A stretch of DNA of 64,000 nt from Variovorax beijingensis (GCF_007828835.1 NZ_VIVL01000014.1:1-64000); one strand, 5' to 3'; positions 17,975 to 27,260 are shown, numbered from the stretch's first letter. Translations and numbers: made by a program. Notes: generated by a model not told the origin, from the letters alone.

Positions 17975-18754
17975 ATGGCCGATTCGCTCACCCAATTCGC
18001 ACAGGACATCGCCAACGGCGCCGTGCGCGTCGTCGACCTCACCCACGCCCTGTCCGACCAGTTCCCCGCGCTGCAATTGCCGCCGCAGTTCGGCCAGGTC
18101 TGGGCCTTCAAGTCCGAGCGCATCTCGCAGTACGACGACGCCGGCCCGGGCTGGTACTGGAACAACTTCTCGTGCGGAGAACACACGGGCACGCACTTCG
18201 ACGCGCCCATCCATTGGGTCAGCGGCAAGGATCATGCGCAGAACACGGTTGACACCATCGACCCGCGCCAGTTCATCGGCCCGGCCGTGGTGGTGGACGC
18301 GAGCGCCGAGGTGGCGAAGAACGACGACTGGCTGCTCACGGTGGACTTCCTCAAGGCCTGGGAGCAACAGCACGGTCGCATCCCCGCAGGGGCGTGGCTG
18401 CTGTTCCGCACCGGCTGGGCGAAACGCATCCACCGGCCCGAGGCCTACGTGAACATGCGCGAAGACGGCGCCCACACGCCCGGCCCCACGCAGGAGGCGG
18501 TGGAATGGCTCATCAAGGAGCGCGACGTGCGCGGCTTCGGCGTCGAGACCATCAACACCGACGCCGGCCAGGCCTTCGCCTGGCCCGTGCCCTACCCCTG
18601 CCACACCTTCATGCACGGCGCCAACAAGTACGGCCTGCAGTGCCTGCAGAACCTCGACCAGCTGCCGCCCACGGGCGCGGTGATTTTCGCCGCGCCGCTC
18701 AAGATCCAGGGCGGCTCGGGCAGCCCGCTGCGCGTGCTCGCGCTCGTGAAGTAA
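17975..18754 (+). CDS. Cyclase-family metal-dependent hydrolase (kynurenine formamidase / isatin hydrolase fold)
   Basis: The 259-residue protein has the metal site HTGTHFDAPIHW, with His70, His74, Asp76 and His80 as the H-x3-H-x-D-x3-H set of the cyclase family (PF04199), and begins VVDLTHALSDQFPALQLPP. Members hydrolyse cyclic or formylated amides: kynurenine formamidase, isatin hydrolase and related enzymes. A GGAG lies upstream of the ATG. Directly downstream are subunits of a thiamine-dependent aryl or indole 2-oxoacid oxidoreductase, which makes ring opening to an aryl-2-oxoacid an attractive but unproved role. Confidence 0.88.
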   Translation: MADSLTQFAQDIANGAVRVVDLTHALSDQFPALQLPPQFGQVWAFKSERISQYDDAGPGWYWNNFSCGEHTGTHFDAPIHWVSGKDHAQNTVDTIDPRQFIGPAVVVDASAEVAKNDDWLLTVDFLKAWEQQHGRIPAGAWLLFRTGWAKRIHRPEAYVNMREDGAHTPGPTQEAVEWLIKERDVRGFGVETINTDAGQAFAWPVPYPCHTFMHGANKYGLQCLQNLDQLPPTGAVIFAAPLKIQGGSGSPLRVLALVK

Positions 18755-18785
18755 GCCCTTCTTTCAGACCGCTTTCGACGATCCC

Positions 18786-21038
18786 ATGGCCGAGCGCTCA
18801 TTTGCCCGGGAAGTGCAGCAACTGCGCGTTCCCGCTGGCACCGATTTCCGCGGCGAGGGCATCCTCGCCGTCACCAAGGCCTTGCTCGAATCGGGCGTGA
18901 GCTACGTCACTGGCTACCAGGGCTCGCCGATCTCGCACCTCATGGACGTGCTGGCCGATGCTCAGCCCATCCTCAACGAACTCGGCGTGTACTTCGAGCC
19001 CGCCGCGAGCGAAGCGGCCGCCGCCGCGGCGCTCTCGGCCTCGGTGAACTACCCCGTGCGCGGGGCCGTCACCTGGAAGAGCACGGTGGGCACCAACGTG
19101 GCCTCGGACGCCCTGGCGAACCTGGCCTCCGGCGGTGTCACGGGCGGCGCGCTGATCATCGTGGGTGAGGACTACGGCGAGGGCTCATCCATCATGCAGG
19201 AGCGCACCCACGCGTTCGCGATGAAGTCGCAGATGTGGCTGCTCGACCCCAAGCCCAACCTTCCCGCGATCGTGCAGGCGGTGCACGACGGCTTCGCGCT
19301 GTCCGAAGCCACCAACACGCCCGTGATGCTGGAGCTGCGCATCCGCTCCTGCCACCTGCACGGCAGCTTCACCACGCGCGAGAACCGCCGGCCCGCCTTC
19401 ACGCTCAAGCAGGCGCTGGAGAACCCCACGCGCGATGTGAACCGCATCGTGCTGCCACCCGCCTCCTTCCTGCACGAGAAAGAGAAGCTGGAGCAGCGCT
19501 GGCCCGCGGCCGTGAAGTTCATCCAGGAACACCAGCTCAATGAATTCGTCGAGGGCGACCTCGACCACATCGGCGTCATCACGCTCGGTGGCATGAGCAA
19601 CAACGTGCTGCGCGCGCTCAAGAACCTCGAGCAGGCCGACCTGTTCGGCAACACGCGCGTGCCGCTCTACGTCCTCAACGTGGCCTACCCGCTTGTGGAA
19701 GAAGAGGTGATCCGCTTCTGCCAGGACAAGCGCGCGGTGCTGATGGTGGAAGAAGGCCAGCCCGACTACCTCGAGCAGAACCTGCACACCATCCTGCGCC
19801 GCCACGGCCTGGACACGGCCGTGCACGGCAAGGACCTGCTGCCCCTGGGCGGCGACTACGCCGTGGCCGTGCTGCAGAAGGGCCTGCGCGGCTTCCTGGA
19901 GCGCCACCACCCGGCGGCCTTCGCCAAGCCCGTGGCGCTCGCGATGCCGACGGCGCGCGCGGCCACGGCCGCCACCGAGGCCATCGCCACGGCCACCGCA
20001 AGCGCCACCATCCTGGCACCGAGCGCGTCACCAACCCCCGCGATCGCCCTCGCCACCCTGCTGCCGCCCCGCCCGCCCGGCCTCTGCGTGGGCTGCCCCG
20101 AGCGGCCCATCTTCTCCTCGCTCAAGTTGGTCGAGCGCGAGCTCGGCATGCACCATGTGTCGGCCGACATCGGCTGCCACCTGTTCTCGATCATGCCGCC
20201 CTTCAACCTGGGCGCCACCACCATGGGCTACGGCCTGGGTGGTTCGAGCGCCTCTGCCTTCGCGGCGGGCGCGCAGCTGGGGGCGTCCAAGCGCGCGATC
20301 GCCTTCATGGGCGACGGCGGCTTCTGGCACAACGGCCTGACCTCGGGCATCGCGAACGCTGTGTTCAACAAGCAGGACAACGTGTTCGTGATCGTGGACA
20401 ACAACTACTCGGCGGCCACGGGCGGGCAGGACATCCCGTCCTCGCGCGCGCTCAACCCCCACCGCAGCACCCAGCACCCCATCGAGCGCGCGGTGCGCGG
20501 CGTGGGCGTGGACTGGGTGCGCACGCTCACGCACACCTACGACATCAACGGCATGCGCGCCGCGCTCAAGGAAGCGTTGAGCACCAACACGCCCGGCCCC
20601 AAGGTGGTGATCGCGCAGAGCGAGTGCATGCTCAATCGCCAGCGCCGCGAGAAGCCCGCCAAGGCCAAGGCCATCAAGGGCGGCGAGCGGGTGCTCAAGG
20701 AACGTTTCGGTGTCGACGCCGCTGTGTGCTCGGGCGACCACGCCTGCATGCGCGTCTCGGGCTGCCCCAGCCTCACGCTCGCGCCCAGCGGCGACGCGCT
20801 CAAGCCCGACCCCGTGGCCAGCGTGGACGAGCACTGCGTGGCCTGCGGCCACTGCGGCGAAGTCGCCGACGCCGCCGTGCTCTGCCCCTCGTTCTACAAG
20901 GCTACCAAGGTGCACAACCCGGGCCGCTTCGAACGCTGGCGCGACCGCATCCGCCGATCCACCGTGGGCTGGTTGCAGGCGCGCCAGTGGCGGGCGCGCA
21001 GCGAGCGCGCGCTGTTCCCGCTGGAGGCGCTGAAATGA
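18786..21038 (+). CDS. Indolepyruvate/2-oxoacid:ferredoxin oxidoreductase alpha-like subunit (thiamine diphosphate)
   Basis: The 750-residue protein matches IorA-type subunits, which decarboxylate an aryl 2-oxoacid to the acyl-CoA with electrons passing to ferredoxin. The N-terminal pyrimidine-binding domain reads GYQGSPISHLMDVLADAQPI; the C-terminal ThDP domain has CVGCPERPIF (near 434) and FMGDGGFWHNGLTSG to VIVDNNYSA (near 507-540). A Cys cluster near the end (CMRVSGC, CVACGHC, LCPSF) resembles the IorA ferredoxin-like tail but keeps only one regular C-x2-C-x2-C run. A run of Ala/Thr-rich sequence (about 380-420) links the halves. It overlaps the next gene by ATGA. IorAB was first described in anaerobic archaea; this bacterial form may act on an arylglyoxylate. 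Confidence 0.9.
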   Translation: MAERSFAREVQQLRVPAGTDFRGEGILAVTKALLESGVSYVTGYQGSPISHLMDVLADAQPILNELGVYFEPAASEAAAAAALSASVNYPVRGAVTWKSTVGTNVASDALANLASGGVTGGALIIVGEDYGEGSSIMQERTHAFAMKSQMWLLDPKPNLPAIVQAVHDGFALSEATNTPVMLELRIRSCHLHGSFTTRENRRPAFTLKQALENPTRDVNRIVLPPASFLHEKEKLEQRWPAAVKFIQEHQLNEFVEGDLDHIGVITLGGMSNNVLRALKNLEQADLFGNTRVPLYVLNVAYPLVEEEVIRFCQDKRAVLMVEEGQPDYLEQNLHTILRRHGLDTAVHGKDLLPLGGDYAVAVLQKGLRGFLERHHPAAFAKPVALAMPTARAATAATEAIATATASATILAPSASPTPAIALATLLPPRPPGLCVGCPERPIFSSLKLVERELGMHHVSADIGCHLFSIMPPFNLGATTMGYGLGGSSASAFAAGAQLGASKRAIAFMGDGGFWHNGLTSGIANAVFNKQDNVFVIVDNNYSAATGGQDIPSSRALNPHRSTQHPIERAVRGVGVDWVRTLTHTYDINGMRAALKEALSTNTPGPKVVIAQSECMLNRQRREKPAKAKAIKGGERVLKERFGVDAAVCSGDHACMRVSGCPSLTLAPSGDALKPDPVASVDEHCVACGHCGEVADAAVLCPSFYKATKVHNPGRFERWRDRIRRSTVGWLQARQWRARSERALFPLEALK

Positions 21039-22558
21039 GCCGGCTCAACCCCTTGCAACCGCGTTGCATCCACCTCGCCATCCTGGCTCTGGGCGGCCAG
21101 GGCGGCGGTGTGCTGGTCGACTGGATCGTGGACCTGGCCGAACACGCGGGCTGGACCGCGCAGTCCACCTCGGTGGCCGGCGTGGCGCAGCGCACCGGCG
21201 CCACCATTTACTACATCGAACTCATCGAGCCCACGCCCGGCCTGCGGCCCGTGATGGCGCAGATGGCCGTGCCCGGCGACGTCGACGTACTGATCGCCGC
21301 CGAGCTCATGGAAGCCGGGCGCGCGGTGCAGCGCGGCTTCGTCACGCCCGACCGCACCACCGTGATCACCAGCAACCACCGCACCTTCTCGGTGGAAGAG
21401 AAAATGGTGCCGGGCAACGGCGTGGCCGACAGCGAAGCGGTGCTGGCCATCTTGCGCCAGCAGTCGCGCCAGCTTGTGATCGACGACATGCAGGCCTTGG
21501 CCGTGAGCCAGGGCAGCGTGATCTCGGCCAGCCTGTTCGGCGCGCTTGCGGGCAGCGGCGCCCTGCCCTTTTCGCAGGCCGAGTTCGAGGCCGTGGTGGA
21601 GCGCAGTGGCGTGGGCGTGACGCCCAGCCTGGCGGCGCTGCGCGCCGCGGTGGGCGTGGCGCAGCGCGCCGAGCCGCCGCCGCCCCCGGCCGACCCGATG
21701 CTCACCGCCGCGCGGCCCCTGCCAGAACGCGCCGTGGCCGCCGGCCTGCAGCCGCTGCTCGACCGCATCCGCCGCAACTTCCCCGAGCCGGCTTGGAACT
21801 GGCTGGGCGAAGGCATCGCGCGCGTGGTGGATTACCAGGACGCGGCCTATGGCCACGAGTACCTCGACCGCGTAGGGCATGTGCTGGCCAGCGCAGGCGA
21901 GCGCCAGGCCGAGGCCGCCGTCGAGGCCGCGCGCTGGATCGCGGTGGCCATGAGCTACGACGACGTGATCCGGGTGGCCGATCTCAAGACCCGCGGCGAG
22001 CGCGCAGCCCGCCTGCGCCGCGAGGTGGGCGCCCAGGCCACGGACGTGGTGGGCAGCGAGGAGTACTTCCACCCGCGGCTCGAAGAAATCATGGGCCTGC
22101 TGCCGCGTGGCCTAGCCGACTGGCTCGACGCCTGGCCGCGGCTCAAGGCCCGGCTGGGCCTGATGCTGGACCGCGGCCGCCGCATCCAGACCCACACGCT
22201 GCGCGGCCACCTGCAGCTGCGCTTCATGGCCGGCCTGCGCGGCCGGCGCCGCGGCAACCGCCGCCACGCCGAGGAGACCGCGCACATTGAGGCCTGGCTC
22301 GTCGAGGTGCAGCGCTTGCTGTCGCAGGACGCGGTGCTCGCGATCGAGCTGCTGCGCTGCCGCCGCCTCGTGAAGGGCTACAGCGACACCCATGCGCGCG
22401 GCAGCAGCCGCTTCGATCGCCTGCAGCGCGCGGCGCGCGAACTCGCGGGCCGGCCCGACGCGGGCGCCGCGCTCGGCCGCCTGCGCGAGGCCGCGCTCAA
22501 GGACTCGGAAGGCCGCGCCCTGGCCGCCCAGTTGCATACCCTGGGCCTGAGCGCATGA
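21035..22558 (+). CDS. Indolepyruvate/2-oxoacid:ferredoxin oxidoreductase beta-like subunit with C-terminal extension
   Basis: The 507-residue protein starts inside the stop of the alpha gene (ATGA). Its first 190 residues match IorB-type gamma/beta domains: ILALGGQGGGVLVDWIVDLA, TSVAGVAQRTGATIYYIEL, AELMEAGRAVQRGFV and SNHRTFSVEEKM. A second part of about 300 residues (FPEPAWNWLGEGIARVVDYQ onward) is Arg/Ala-rich and mostly helical, as in long bacterial IorB homologues. The order and overlap with the alpha gene show they form one enzyme. No dedicated ferredoxin is encoded nearby. Confidence 0.88.
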   Translation: MSRLNPLQPRCIHLAILALGGQGGGVLVDWIVDLAEHAGWTAQSTSVAGVAQRTGATIYYIELIEPTPGLRPVMAQMAVPGDVDVLIAAELMEAGRAVQRGFVTPDRTTVITSNHRTFSVEEKMVPGNGVADSEAVLAILRQQSRQLVIDDMQALAVSQGSVISASLFGALAGSGALPFSQAEFEAVVERSGVGVTPSLAALRAAVGVAQRAEPPPPPADPMLTAARPLPERAVAAGLQPLLDRIRRNFPEPAWNWLGEGIARVVDYQDAAYGHEYLDRVGHVLASAGERQAEAAVEAARWIAVAMSYDDVIRVADLKTRGERAARLRREVGAQATDVVGSEEYFHPRLEEIMGLLPRGLADWLDAWPRLKARLGLMLDRGRRIQTHTLRGHLQLRFMAGLRGRRRGNRRHAEETAHIEAWLVEVQRLLSQDAVLAIELLRCRRLVKGYSDTHARGSSRFDRLQRAARELAGRPDAGAALGRLREAALKDSEGRALAAQLHTLGLSA

Positions 22559-22612
22559 GCGCCGGCCTGCCGTTCCACGCTTCCCCCACCCACCCGTTCT
22601 CCCGGAGCTCCC

Positions 22613-23890
22613 GTGAGCCGCCTCCCCGTTTCCGTCTCCCGTCACGCCATCGCGCTGATCACCGGCCTGTGTGGCCTGGCCATGCTGGTCCCGGCTGCCG
22701 CACAGACCGCGGCCTGGCCTACGCGCCCGGTGCGGCTCAGGGTGGCCTTTCCGGCCGGTGGCCTGGCCGACGTGATGGCGCGCTCGGTGCAGCAGCAGTT
22801 CGGCGAGGCCCTGGGCCAGCCGTTGGTGATCGAGAACCGTGGCGGCGCGGGCGGCAACGTGGCGGGCACCGAGGTGGCGCGTAACGGCGGCGACGGCCAC
22901 ACCTTCCTGATCACGACCTCCACCACCGAATTGGTGAACCCGTCGATGTTTGCGCGCATGCCCTTCGATCCGCAGAAGGACCTGCAGCCGTGGCCCTGCT
23001 CGCCGACAGCCAGCTCTTCCTGATCACGCGCGCCACGCTGACGGCCAACAATTTCAAGGACTTCATCGCCACGCCAAGGCCAACCCGGACAAGACGAGCT
23101 ATGGCTCGGCGGGCAACGGCACCACCCCTCACCTGGCCGGCGAACTGCTCAAACAAAGCGCCGGCATCACGGCCACGCACGTGCCCTACTGCGGCGCCGC
23201 ACCCGTGATCCAGGCAGTGATGGCCGGCCAGATCGATTTCTGGCTTCGCGCCCGACACGGTGTTCCCCACCGTCCCTTCTTCAAGTGGATGGCCTTCCTC
23301 GCGGGCCACATGCTGCCCGAGGCCTACCACGAGAAGGTGGGCGCCGCGCGCTTTGACAATAAGCCCGTGGGCAGCGGCCCCTACCAGGTCGACGAATTCG
23401 TGCCGGACTCGCACATTCGCCTGCGCGCCTTCAAGGACTACTACTGCCCCAAGCCGGCCTTCGAGGCCGTGGTCGTCAAGTTCACCACTGACCCCTCGGC
23501 GCGCGTGGCCGAGCTGGAGTCGGACCGCTCCGACCTCACGCTCGAAGTGCCGTACGAAGAGGCCGAGCGCCTGCGCGCCAGGGACTTCGGCGCGAGCATC
23601 ACGCCGGTGTCCGACATCGGCATGATCTTTCTCGCCAACGTCGCGCCCATGACCCAGGACAAGGTGCGCCAGGCGCTCGCGATGGCGATGCCGATCGACC
23701 AGAAGGGCCTGGCCGAGCGCCTGCTCAAGCGCCACGTGACGCCCTTCGACACCCTGCAGGCCCGCAGCTACGCGGCCTACGACCCCAAGCGCGCCGCGGC
23801 CCTGATGGACCGGGCCGGCTACACGCGCGCGCTGATCGCGGCGAATCCACTGCCCGACCCCGATCCGGCCTGGCTGACCCGGCCGGCCTG
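22613..23890 (+). pseudogene. Chimeric receptor pseudogene: frameshifted Bug receptor joined to an ABC family-5 binding-protein fragment
   Basis: From GTG 22613 the frame reads a signal peptide and a Bug N terminus (AWPTRPVRLRVAFPAGG, QPLVIENRGGAGGN). A one-base loss near 22990 shifts to the frame reading VALLADSQLFLITRA, another near 23070 shifts to AKANPDKTSYGSAGNGTTPH and VPYCGAAPVIQAVMAGQID. At about 23245-23275 the Bug sequence stops in the middle and, in the same frame, FFKWMAFLAGHMLPEAYHEK, DNKPVGSGPYQVDEFVPD and DKVRQALAMAMPID follow, which belong to dipeptide/nickel-type solute-binding proteins (SBP family 5). Neither receptor is complete. It looks like deletion between two transporter genes plus decay. 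Confidence 0.8.
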
Positions 23891-23917
23891 AACTGGTCGG
23901 CTTGAACCGGGAAGGGT

Positions 23918-25105
23918 CTAAGGCACGGATGGCAGTCCGACGATCAGGTGGCCATTGGCGCGGTCGCTCGGCCAGACGACGCGTGCGCGGCCGCCTTGCC
24001 ATTGCATCATGGTGAGGGGGATGGGAGAGGTGTGGTCCGCGGCGAACTTCACCGGCCCCACGACATAGGATCTGTCAGTCGCTGCGATCGCGGCGTTGAT
24101 CTTCTCCGCATCGAGCGAACCCGCTTGTGCAATCGCATCGAGCAGCACCTGGGCCACGGCGTGCGAGTTCGCGATTTGCGCGCCTGGCGTTCCTTGTGTC
24201 TCGGCCTCGAAGCGCTGGCCGAGCTGCATGGCCCCGGGGTAAGGAAAGCTCGCATCCCAGTAGCCGCTGACGAGAACCCCTTCGGACAAGGGGCCGGTGG
24301 CCTGCGCGAAGAACTCGGGTTCGCCCCCCTTCTCGATGACGAGAAACCGGGGCGCAAAGCCCGCGCTGGCCATCTGCTGGCGCAGGGCAATGGCCCGCGG
24401 CGGGATGGCATCGACCAGCACGATGTCCGCCCCGGTCAATCGGGCCTGGTCGATCAAGGCACTGAGCTGCTGTGGGTCGGCAGGCAAGGCGGTGTTGTGG
24501 ACGACGGTGTAGCCCCCGCTGGCGGCCTGGGCCGGCCACAGCTGGCCGGCCAGATGCGATTCGTGAGGACCGTGGTCCGTGAGTATGGCGACTTTCTTGT
24601 TGGACACGAGGCCCATGTCGGCCATCATCCGGAACGGAACCGACGACAGCTCGTGTTCATCGAGAAAGATGTTCCATGCGTATTGCCACTGCCTGACCGC
24701 TTTGAACACCCCCAGCGGATTGCAACCCGTGACCAAGGGCACCTTGCGTTGGTCTGTAACGCTGGCACCGGCATTGACCAGCGGCGGTGTGCAAGAGCCG
24801 AGCATGGCCACCGCGCCGTCACGGGCGATCAGGCGGTCCGTGTTGTCGGCCGTGACGCTCGGATCGCTCTGGTCATCGCGAACGATCAGCCTGATCTTTC
24901 GCTGCAGCCCATCGATCCTGATGCCGCCGGCCCGGTTCAGGTCCTTGACGGCCGTCTCATAACCCCAGCGCTGGTACATGCCGAACCCGGCGAGCGGACC
25001 CGACAGGGGAATGGATGCGCCGACCACCACATCCTGGGCAGTTGCCGCCGGGTCGGTGGGCAGCACATCGGCCAGCGGCCGGCTGGGACTTGGGTGCGAA
25101 GGCAC
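23918..25105 (-). CDS. Leu/Ile/Val-type periplasmic-binding-fold protein without a visible signal peptide
   Basis: The 395-residue protein has the type-1 periplasmic fold of branched-chain amino-acid receptors: DVVVGASIPLSGPLAGFGMY, AVKDLNRAGGIRIDGLQRKI, RLIVRDDQSDPSVTADNTDR, GSCTPPLVNAGASVTDQR and VAILTDHGPHESHLAG. The GTG at 25105 is chosen because AAGGAGA lies 5 bases before it; the frame continues upstream but only through the 3' end of the neighbouring hydrolase gene. From this start there is no signal peptide (PSHPSPSRPLADVLPTDPA), unusual for an ABC receptor, so it may be cytoplasmic (an AmiC-like sensor) or have lost export. It follows a hydrolase by 40 bases. Confidence 0.82.
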   Translation of the reverse strand: MPSHPSPSRPLADVLPTDPAATAQDVVVGASIPLSGPLAGFGMYQRWGYETAVKDLNRAGGIRIDGLQRKIRLIVRDDQSDPSVTADNTDRLIARDGAVAMLGSCTPPLVNAGASVTDQRKVPLVTGCNPLGVFKAVRQWQYAWNIFLDEHELSSVPFRMMADMGLVSNKKVAILTDHGPHESHLAGQLWPAQAASGGYTVVHNTALPADPQQLSALIDQARLTGADIVLVDAIPPRAIALRQQMASAGFAPRFLVIEKGGEPEFFAQATGPLSEGVLVSGYWDASFPYPGAMQLGQRFEAETQGTPGAQIANSHAVAQVLLDAIAQAGSLDAEKINAAIAATDRSYVVGPVKFAADHTSPIPLTMMQWQGGRARVVWPSDRANGHLIVGLPSVP

Positions 25106-25145
25106 GGAGTCTCCTTGGGCGCAGGCACGCGTCAGTGAATCGGGC

Positions 25146-25934
25146 TCAGCAGACCGACCGTTCGAGCCAGTCGATGATGAGGTCCGCGGTTTCCTTCCAG
25201 CCGGGTTCGAGCAGCAGGTTATGGCCACGGCTCCGGATGAAGCGGTAGTCGGCCCCGTAGAAATCGGCCAGCGCGCGCGAGGTGGACGGCGGAGTCAACA
25301 CATCCAGTTCGGCGCCCAGCACCAGTACCGGGCCCGACACCCGGGTCTTGTCGACCGAGACGGTCCAGCGGGTCGCTTCGTACGCGGCCCTGGGCGACTC
25401 GGCGCACAGCAGCGCGTAGTAGTGACGGCCTTCTTCTTCAGTGAGCCCCTGGAAGAAAAGCTGCATCGCCATCTCGAAGGGCGGCGGGCCCCAGGGCCGG
25501 CTGAAGTCGACCGGCACATCAATCTTCGCGCCGCCCACCTCCGAAGGGACCACCGAGGTGCTCAGGACCAGGCCCGCGAGCGCGTTCTGCTCGGCGAACT
25601 TCTGCGACGCCAGCGCGCCCATGCTGTGACCGATGACGATGGACTTGGCGTCGAACTGGCCCGCCACCAGCGAGATCTCTTCCACCACGTCGGCGATTCC
25701 GCGCTGGATCAGATCGTTCTTCGGGTGCGGATCCGAGCCGTTGTGGTTGAACCAGTTCAGGGCATGGCACTCCCAGCCTGCCTCGGCGAAGTGCGGCAGG
25801 AACTTCTCCCAGGACCAGCTCCCATGGCAGCCACCGTGTACGAAGATGATGGGGTTCTTCCTGGCGCCCGCTTGGCGAGGCTTGCAGGTCTCCACAAACA
25901 AGCCGCCGACTTTGTATCCCGTGATATCCGACAT
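25146..25934 (-). CDS. Alpha/beta hydrolase
   Basis: The 262-residue protein starts at ATG 25934 with AGGAGC 7 bases before it; the longer open frame upstream is not coding-like. It has the oxyanion-region FVHGGCHGSWSWEKF, the nucleophile elbow IGHSMGALASQ, a late Asp candidate in VLGAELDVLTPP and the C-terminal His in RSRGHNLLLEPGW. The HGG-x-HG and W-E patterns resemble salicylate-esterase/hydroxynitrile-lyase-like and lactonase-type hydrolases. It is followed by the signal-less receptor-fold protein and preceded by an ABC receptor gene, all on the minus strand, so it may cleave an imported ester or amide. Confidence 0.88.
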   Translation of the reverse strand: MSDITGYKVGGLFVETCKPRQAGARKNPIIFVHGGCHGSWSWEKFLPHFAEAGWECHALNWFNHNGSDPHPKNDLIQRGIADVVEEISLVAGQFDAKSIVIGHSMGALASQKFAEQNALAGLVLSTSVVPSEVGGAKIDVPVDFSRPWGPPPFEMAMQLFFQGLTEEEGRHYYALLCAESPRAAYEATRWTVSVDKTRVSGPVLVLGAELDVLTPPSTSRALADFYGADYRFIRSRGHNLLLEPGWKETADLIIDWLERSVC

Positions 25935-26090
25935 TGATGCGCTCCTGACTGAGGTGCTTGAAAAGTTTGTGTGGTGCATGACGGCCCCGCGACAGGGCCT
26001 GTTTCCGTGCGATGGTCGCCGCGCCAGACCGGGCTGGCTATCCGGCGTTGATAGGGGTTCGTCCGAATTCCGCAAAGAGCGGGCGCGGGA

Positions 26091-27260
26091 TCACAGCTTG
26101 CATTCCGCCGCATAAGGATCGGCATGGTTCGGGAGCAGTTCGCCCACCAACTTGTTACCGATCTTTCCCGACGCATCTTTCTGCACCACGCGCAGGTACA
26201 GCGTGTGGATCGGAAACTGGTTCGTGTTGAAACGGAACGGACCGCGCAGAGACTGGAACTCCGCCTTGCGCAGCGCCTGCCGCAGCGCTTCGCGATCGCG
26301 AACCTTACCGCCGGTCTTGCGCACGGCGTTGTCGATGAGCAACGCGGTGTCGTAGCCTTGCGAGGCGTTCATGGTCGGCGGACGGCCATAGGTCTTCGTG
26401 AAATCCTCGACGAACTTCTGGTTCAGCGCGCCCGGGAGGTCCGCGGACCACTGCGAGGCATTGAACACCCCGACCACGGGATCGCCGACCGCCCGAATCG
26501 TGTCTTCGTCGGCGGAGTAACCCGGGGCCAACAGGGCAATCTGCTTGGTCAGGCCCGCCGCTTCGAACTGCTTGATGAAGTTGATGCCCATGGCGCCAGG
26601 CAGCATGAAGAAGATCGCTTCAGGCTTGGACTCACGCAAGGTGACTATCTCGGACGCATAGTCGAGTTGACCCAGCTTCGTGTAGATCTCTTCGACCGCC
26701 ACTTCCTTGAACTGGCGCTTGAAGCCCACGATGGCCTCGCGCCCGCCCGGATAGTTGGCCGCCATCAAGGCGACCCGTTTGTACGACTTGGAGGCCGCAT
26801 AGCGCCCCATGGCTTGCGGGATGTCTTCGTTCTGCAGCGCCGCCACGAAGAGGTTCTTGTGGCACTTGGCGCCCGCGTAATCCGCGGGGCCGGGGTTGGT
26901 GCTGATGTACACGGTGTCGCTGGCGAGAATGGCGGGCAGGATCGGAATCAGGACGCTCCCGTAAACCACGCCGGTGACGATGTCGACCTTGTTCAACTTG
27001 ATGAAGCGGTCGGCGGTCTGGCGAGCGCTCTCTGGACTGAGCTGGTCGTCCACGTACTGGACTTCCAGGGGAACGCCGCCCAATCGATCGCCGCTGTGTT
27101 TGACACCCAGCGCGAAGCCGTCTCTGATGTCTTGTCCGATCGCCGCGCCCTGACCCGAGAGCGTGGTCAGGAAGCCAATCTTCAGTGTCTCGCTTGCACT
27201 CGCGATGGGGATGCACATAGTGGCCGCGACGAGCGCGACGCGAGTGAGCAGTCGATTCAT
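26091..27260 (-). CDS. Branched-chain-type ABC solute-binding protein (paralogue of 36291-37463)
   Basis: The 389-residue protein has a signal peptide (MNRLLTRVALVAATMCIPIA, SAS) and then ETLKIGFLTTLSGQGAAIGQ, a type-1 periplasmic receptor of the Liv/aromatic class. Body patterns: DDQLSPESARQTADRFIKLN, YISTNPGPADYAGAKCHKN, GFKRQFKEVAVEEIYTKLGQ, LLPNHADPYAAECKL. It is closely similar over its whole length to the receptor that ends the Liv operon (37463), including the identical EIYTK-x-GQLDYA and FIKQFEAAGLTKQIALLAPG. No permease or ATPase is next to it, so it may use the Liv transporter encoded 6 kb away. The IS630-family element lies 260 bases upstream of its start. Confidence 0.93.
   Translation of the reverse strand: MNRLLTRVALVAATMCIPIASASETLKIGFLTTLSGQGAAIGQDIRDGFALGVKHSGDRLGGVPLEVQYVDDQLSPESARQTADRFIKLNKVDIVTGVVYGSVLIPILPAILASDTVYISTNPGPADYAGAKCHKNLFVAALQNEDIPQAMGRYAASKSYKRVALMAANYPGGREAIVGFKRQFKEVAVEEIYTKLGQLDYASEIVTLRESKPEAIFFMLPGAMGINFIKQFEAAGLTKQIALLAPGYSADEDTIRAVGDPVVGVFNASQWSADLPGALNQKFVEDFTKTYGRPPTMNASQGYDTALLIDNAVRKTGGKVRDREALRQALRKAEFQSLRGPFRFNTNQFPIHTLYLRVVQKDASGKIGNKLVGELLPNHADPYAAECKL

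Noticed and set aside
16188..18452. A 754-codon Arg/Ala/Pro-rich frame on the plus strand
   Set aside because: It overlaps the FAD oxidoreductase and cyclase genes in another frame and has the composition of a GC-rich shadow frame; the overlapped genes have clear family motifs.
19675..20915. Minus-strand frames opposite the IorA-like gene
   Set aside because: His/Ala/Arg-rich shadow frames without family motifs; the plus-strand ThDP domain is unambiguous.
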